The position numbers and the translations under genes were made by a program. Below, in pieces: positions 6,136 through 8,585 of a stretch of DNA of 8,585 bases. The DNA lies in contig NVVG01000066.1 of NCBI GenBank assembly GCA_002402125.1, positions 1-8,585 of the forward strand, in the 5' to 3' direction. Within the stretch, counting starts at the first letter, position 1; every line of letters begins with the position of its first letter. The notes below the pieces were generated by a model. The model made no database searches and was not told the DNA's origin. It worked only from the letters and a program-made list of their open reading frames with translations. Source of the DNA: Moraxellaceae bacterium. Its GTDB lineage: Bacteria > Pseudomonadota > Gammaproteobacteria > Pseudomonadales > Ketobacteraceae.

Positions 6136-7002
6136 ATGTCCCCGAATGAGTTTTCACTGCAATTACCCGGTGGTCTTACTATTGCGGGCAAACATTGGCC
6201 CGCTATCACCGAAAATAAGCAAGCGCTGCCTGTATTAGCAATACATGGCTGGTTAGATAATTGTGCAACCTATAACTTGCTTGCACCGGCCTTAGACGTT
6301 GATGTTTATGCCGTTGATTTGCCAGGGCACGGGCTTTCATCACACCGGCCTGACGGTGTGCGTTATCATCTTATTGATAACGTTGATGATGTGCTGGCGA
6401 TTGCCGAGGCGTTAGGTTTTCAACAGTTCAATTTAATGGGGCATTCGATGGGGGCGGGCATTAGTACTTACGTTGCAGCGATTGCACCCAAACAAGTGAA
6501 TAAGTTGGTGCTAATAGAAGGCCTAGGTACAATTACTTCATCGCCTGAAAGGGCGCCTGGCATTCTTGCCACCGCGGTAAAGGACCAGCGTCAAGCTCAT
6601 CTGGTTAAGAAACCAGTCTATGAGACGGTTTTTGATGCGGTCTCTGCGCGCATGTCGGCAGTTAGTGCTATCAGTGAGGGGGCTTCGCGACAATTGTGTG
6701 AGCGTGGGCTTACAGACGCTCCTGGTGGCTTGACTTGGACCAGTGACCCTCGGGTTAAGATGGGTTCAGCGATGCGTTTGACGGAAGATATGGTGTTGGC
6801 TTATTTGAAAAAAATCGAGATGCCAACGCTGTTAGTGCTGGCGGAGGAAGGTTATTTTCCAAATGATGATTTTATTAAGCCGCGGTTAAGTGCGGTTGCC
6901 GATTTGACGAAACTTAGGCTGCCGGGTAATCACCATTTGCACTTGGAAACAGAAACCTATTCTCTAGTGGCTAAGGCAGTGGATGAATTTTTAGCGGGTT
7001 GA
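6136..7002 (+). CDS. Alpha/beta hydrolase (serine hydrolase, SERHL-like)
   Basis: A 288-residue single-domain alpha/beta hydrolase; substrate unknown, plausibly an ester or thioester. Oxyanion-hole motif HGWLDN (37-42), DLPGHGLSSHRP (61-72), nucleophile elbow GHSMGAG (102-108, Ser104), the SDPRVKMGSAMRLTEDMV stretch (203-220) that resembles SERHL-type serine hydrolases, LLVLAEEGYF (232-241) at the position expected for the acid residue, and the catalytic-histidine segment PGNHHLHLE (263-271). No signal peptide or membrane span, so cytosolic. ATG 6136 is preferred, with GAGG (6121-6124) 11 bases upstream; an in-frame GTG at 6127 lies only 2 bases from that site. Downstream of the acyl-CoA synthetase by 39 bases, it may act on acyl-CoA or lipid-derived esters, which is inference. 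Its last 12 bases overlap the 3' end of the convergent acyltransferase gene. Confidence 0.92.
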   Translation: MSPNEFSLQLPGGLTIAGKHWPAITENKQALPVLAIHGWLDNCATYNLLAPALDVDVYAVDLPGHGLSSHRPDGVRYHLIDNVDDVLAIAEALGFQQFNLMGHSMGAGISTYVAAIAPKQVNKLVLIEGLGTITSSPERAPGILATAVKDQRQAHLVKKPVYETVFDAVSARMSAVSAISEGASRQLCERGLTDAPGGLTWTSDPRVKMGSAMRLTEDMVLAYLKKIEMPTLLVLAEEGYFPNDDFIKPRLSAVADLTKLRLPGNHHLHLETETYSLVAKAVDEFLAG

Positions 7003-8289
7003 CTTACTAACTAGATTCGCTCGATATCCGCTGCGAAGATTCATAAAGGGTTTTTCTATCAGTAGGTAGGCGACGGTTGCTAGCATAAGTGAAACAATGG
7101 TTATTATAACAAAACAACCAATTAACCAGCTGATGTCCACATTTGCGAAGACCATGTCTCGCGCTTCCATATTCGCTTTAAGCGACAGCAATACAATTTC
7201 TGCGATGACATAATGTACCAGATAGCCGGAGTAAGAGAGTTGAGCGATAGGGTGCCATAGGCGTAGGCTTAAAAATTTGTTTACTATTCTGGCAAGCATA
7301 TCCTTTGAGTGTATACACGCAAGAACAAGCCACGCTAAGGCCATGCCGAAGAGATTGCGGTGTAGGGCAAAGTAGAGGCTGTCGAAGGTTGGGTCTGCAT
7401 TTAGTGTTGCGTCGGATATTGGGAAAAACATAAAGAATCCAATGGTAGTGAGTGCGGCAACGGTCGAGGTAATACTCTGTAGCGGTTTAGCAAAGAAACC
7501 TTTCAGCCAATCTTGTCGATAATAGTGCAAATACGCAGCGATGATACCGCAAAGGAAGGTGCCGTAGCGGGTGTAAAGGTTGTCGTAAACGGTGCCAAAT
7601 ACATAATAGAACGTTTCTTTATTGAAAAATATCTCGTAGGTACTTACATGCCAAATCATCTCGTCGGTATAGATAAACGCAGTTCGAATTACAAATGAGC
7701 TAGCAAAAAGCGCCATTAACCAAAACAGACGGTGTTTACTGGGAAAGAAAAATACCAGAAGGAACATTGGGAAAAGAATGTAGAACTGCTCTTCAACCGC
7801 AAGACTCCAACCCCAGGTAAAGGCTTGTTCTTTTAACGGTAAAAAATTGTTTACGTATAATGCATTTGCCCAAACGTTTTCTGCGTTATGGGCCCCCGCC
7901 AGCCAGTACAGCCCTAATGCGACTAGGTAAATAGGGCTGAGGCGCAGTAGTCGGCGTATATAAAAGCTCTTTAGATCTATTCGTGCCTTGTCTTGGTGTT
8001 CTCGAAATAACAATCCTGCAATTAGAAAGCCGCTGATTAGAAAGAATATATCGACACCCTTGTCTGCGTTCCATACCCAGCTTAGATAGAGTGGGGTATC
8101 ACTAATAAGGTCTTGGGTCTGGCCTTTTGTTAGGGCATGGGAGGTGTTTCTAAATACGTGGAATAGGATAACCATCAACAATGATAGGGCTCGCAAACCG
8201 TCGATGGCTGCAAAGTTATCTGCCGGCTGAGTGAAAATCGCGCGTAGGTTTTTAGGGATGGAAAATGCGGATCTGATGCTGGATGACAT
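6991..8289 (-). CDS. Acyltransferase 3 family membrane protein (OafA/YrhL-like)
   Basis: Acyltransferase-3 proteins are multi-span inner-membrane enzymes that O-acylate (often O-acetylate) sugars of lipopolysaccharide, exopolysaccharide, peptidoglycan or other glycans. The 432 residues show the diagnostic N-terminal IDGLRALSLLMVILFHVF (29-46, with the essential-type His44), DIFFLISGFLIAGLLF (80-95), FYIRRLLRLSPIY (109-121), WGWSLAVEEQFYILFP (159-174), and LSYSGYLVHY (351-360), ending with a last span and IEKPFMNLR (411-419). About ten membrane segments are apparent. There is no SGNH domain, so this is the membrane domain alone. ATG 8289 is chosen because GAGG (8298-8301, minus) lies 8 bases upstream; an in-frame TTG at 8313 would add eight residues. 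The 3' end overlaps the convergent hydrolase gene by 12 bases. The acceptor cannot be told from sequence, and no glycan cluster is visible in the window. Confidence 0.95.
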   Translation of the reverse strand: MSSSIRSAFSIPKNLRAIFTQPADNFAAIDGLRALSLLMVILFHVFRNTSHALTKGQTQDLISDTPLYLSWVWNADKGVDIFFLISGFLIAGLLFREHQDKARIDLKSFYIRRLLRLSPIYLVALGLYWLAGAHNAENVWANALYVNNFLPLKEQAFTWGWSLAVEEQFYILFPMFLLVFFFPSKHRLFWLMALFASSFVIRTAFIYTDEMIWHVSTYEIFFNKETFYYVFGTVYDNLYTRYGTFLCGIIAAYLHYYRQDWLKGFFAKPLQSITSTVAALTTIGFFMFFPISDATLNADPTFDSLYFALHRNLFGMALAWLVLACIHSKDMLARIVNKFLSLRLWHPIAQLSYSGYLVHYVIAEIVLLSLKANMEARDMVFANVDISWLIGCFVIITIVSLMLATVAYLLIEKPFMNLRSGYRANLVSKSTR

Positions 8290-8466
8290 ACTGCAAACCT
8301 CGGAGGGGTACAACGCTACTTTTTGTTGTGATTATTATTAATAGTAGTTAACGGTCAGATCTTCGCTATTTGATGGTGGATCTGGTGCTTCTACTATATA
8401 CGGAATTATGTAATCAGTATGTTAAATTAAGTGACATTATTGTATTGCAGTCGTTATTGCCGATGG

Positions 8467-8585
8467 TTAACGAGGTAGGGTCCTTTGTTGGAGGATGGCA
8501 ATGGCGGCATTGTACTTTTCCTCAAAAGACTCTAGGTTAGATAAATCTGTAGAATGTTCATTTAATATGTCGACACCAAATTTTC
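8467..8585 (-). CDS. 3' end of an unidentified gene (38 residues visible)
   Basis: A minus-strand frame enters from the right edge and stops at TAA (8467-8469). The visible tail begins KFGVDILNEHST, continues DLSNLESFEEKYNAA and ends AIAILQQRTLPR, a composition typical of a folded soluble C-terminus with a terminal helix; the other two minus-strand frames stop quickly in the same stretch. I do not recognise the family. It lies upstream of the acyltransferase on the same strand, with 177 bases between, so they may or may not be one transcript. That gap is AT-rich and holds no convincing gene; a TTAACA (8420-8425, minus) and TATATA (8395-8400, minus) pair is spaced 19 bases, too weak to call a promoter. 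Confidence 0.6.
   Translation of the reverse strand, partial: KFGVDILNEHSTDLSNLESFEEKYNAAIAILQQRTLPR

Noticed and set aside
8314..8466. Promoter, small gene or mobile-element remnant in the AT-rich gap before the acyltransferase
   Set aside because: Only weak promoter-like hexamers with 19-base spacing and short imperfect repeats are present; no frame of useful length and no terminal repeats.
1..8585. CRISPR arrays, tRNA or rRNA genes, transposases, toxin-antitoxin or defence modules
   Set aside because: No regularly spaced repeats, no cloverleaf-like or rRNA-like stretch, and no proteins of these families were seen on either strand.

Overview
The window looks like a contig end from a moderate-GC (about 45% by eye) gammaproteobacterium. 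The gene set and the order gpsA, DUF4389, sixA suggest a Pseudomonas-like or marine gammaproteobacterial relative; this is inference, since no search was run. The first ~593 bases are different. They are about 65% GC and carry minus-strand fragments of ccoG and ccoH (cytochrome cbb3 oxidase assembly) that read as high-GC, betaproteobacterial-type proteins. They are joined abruptly at about 594-597 to the middle of htpG, facing the other way. The simplest reading is a chimeric join (assembly, cloning or contamination), with a true genomic rearrangement as the less likely alternative.

Layout. 1-593: 5' part of ccoH and 3' part of ccoG, both minus. 598-1791: htpG without its N-terminal ATPase domain, followed by a textbook hairpin terminator (1850-1891). 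1966-2292: a small acidic cytosolic protein of unknown function. 2343-4154: gpsA, a DUF4389 membrane protein and sixA, packed with 12 and 3 base gaps and almost certainly one transcript. 4155-4380: a spacer that may hold a 48-codon small ORF with a good Shine-Dalgarno, whose stop overlaps the next start as ATGA. 4381-7002: a long-chain acyl-CoA synthetase and an alpha/beta hydrolase, 39 bases apart. 6991-8289 (minus): an OafA-type membrane acyltransferase, convergent with and overlapping the hydrolase by 12 bases. 8467-8585 (minus): the last 38 codons of an unidentified gene cut by the window edge.

The joint theme is modest: phospholipid precursor supply (GpsA), fatty acid activation (acyl-CoA synthetase), and acyl handling (hydrolase, acyltransferase), plus phosphohistidine signalling (SixA) and a chaperone. 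I see no defence system, CRISPR array, mobile element or RNA gene. The two items most worth checking are the join at ~595, which decides whether the left end should be trusted, and the possible small ORF coupled to the acyl-CoA synthetase.
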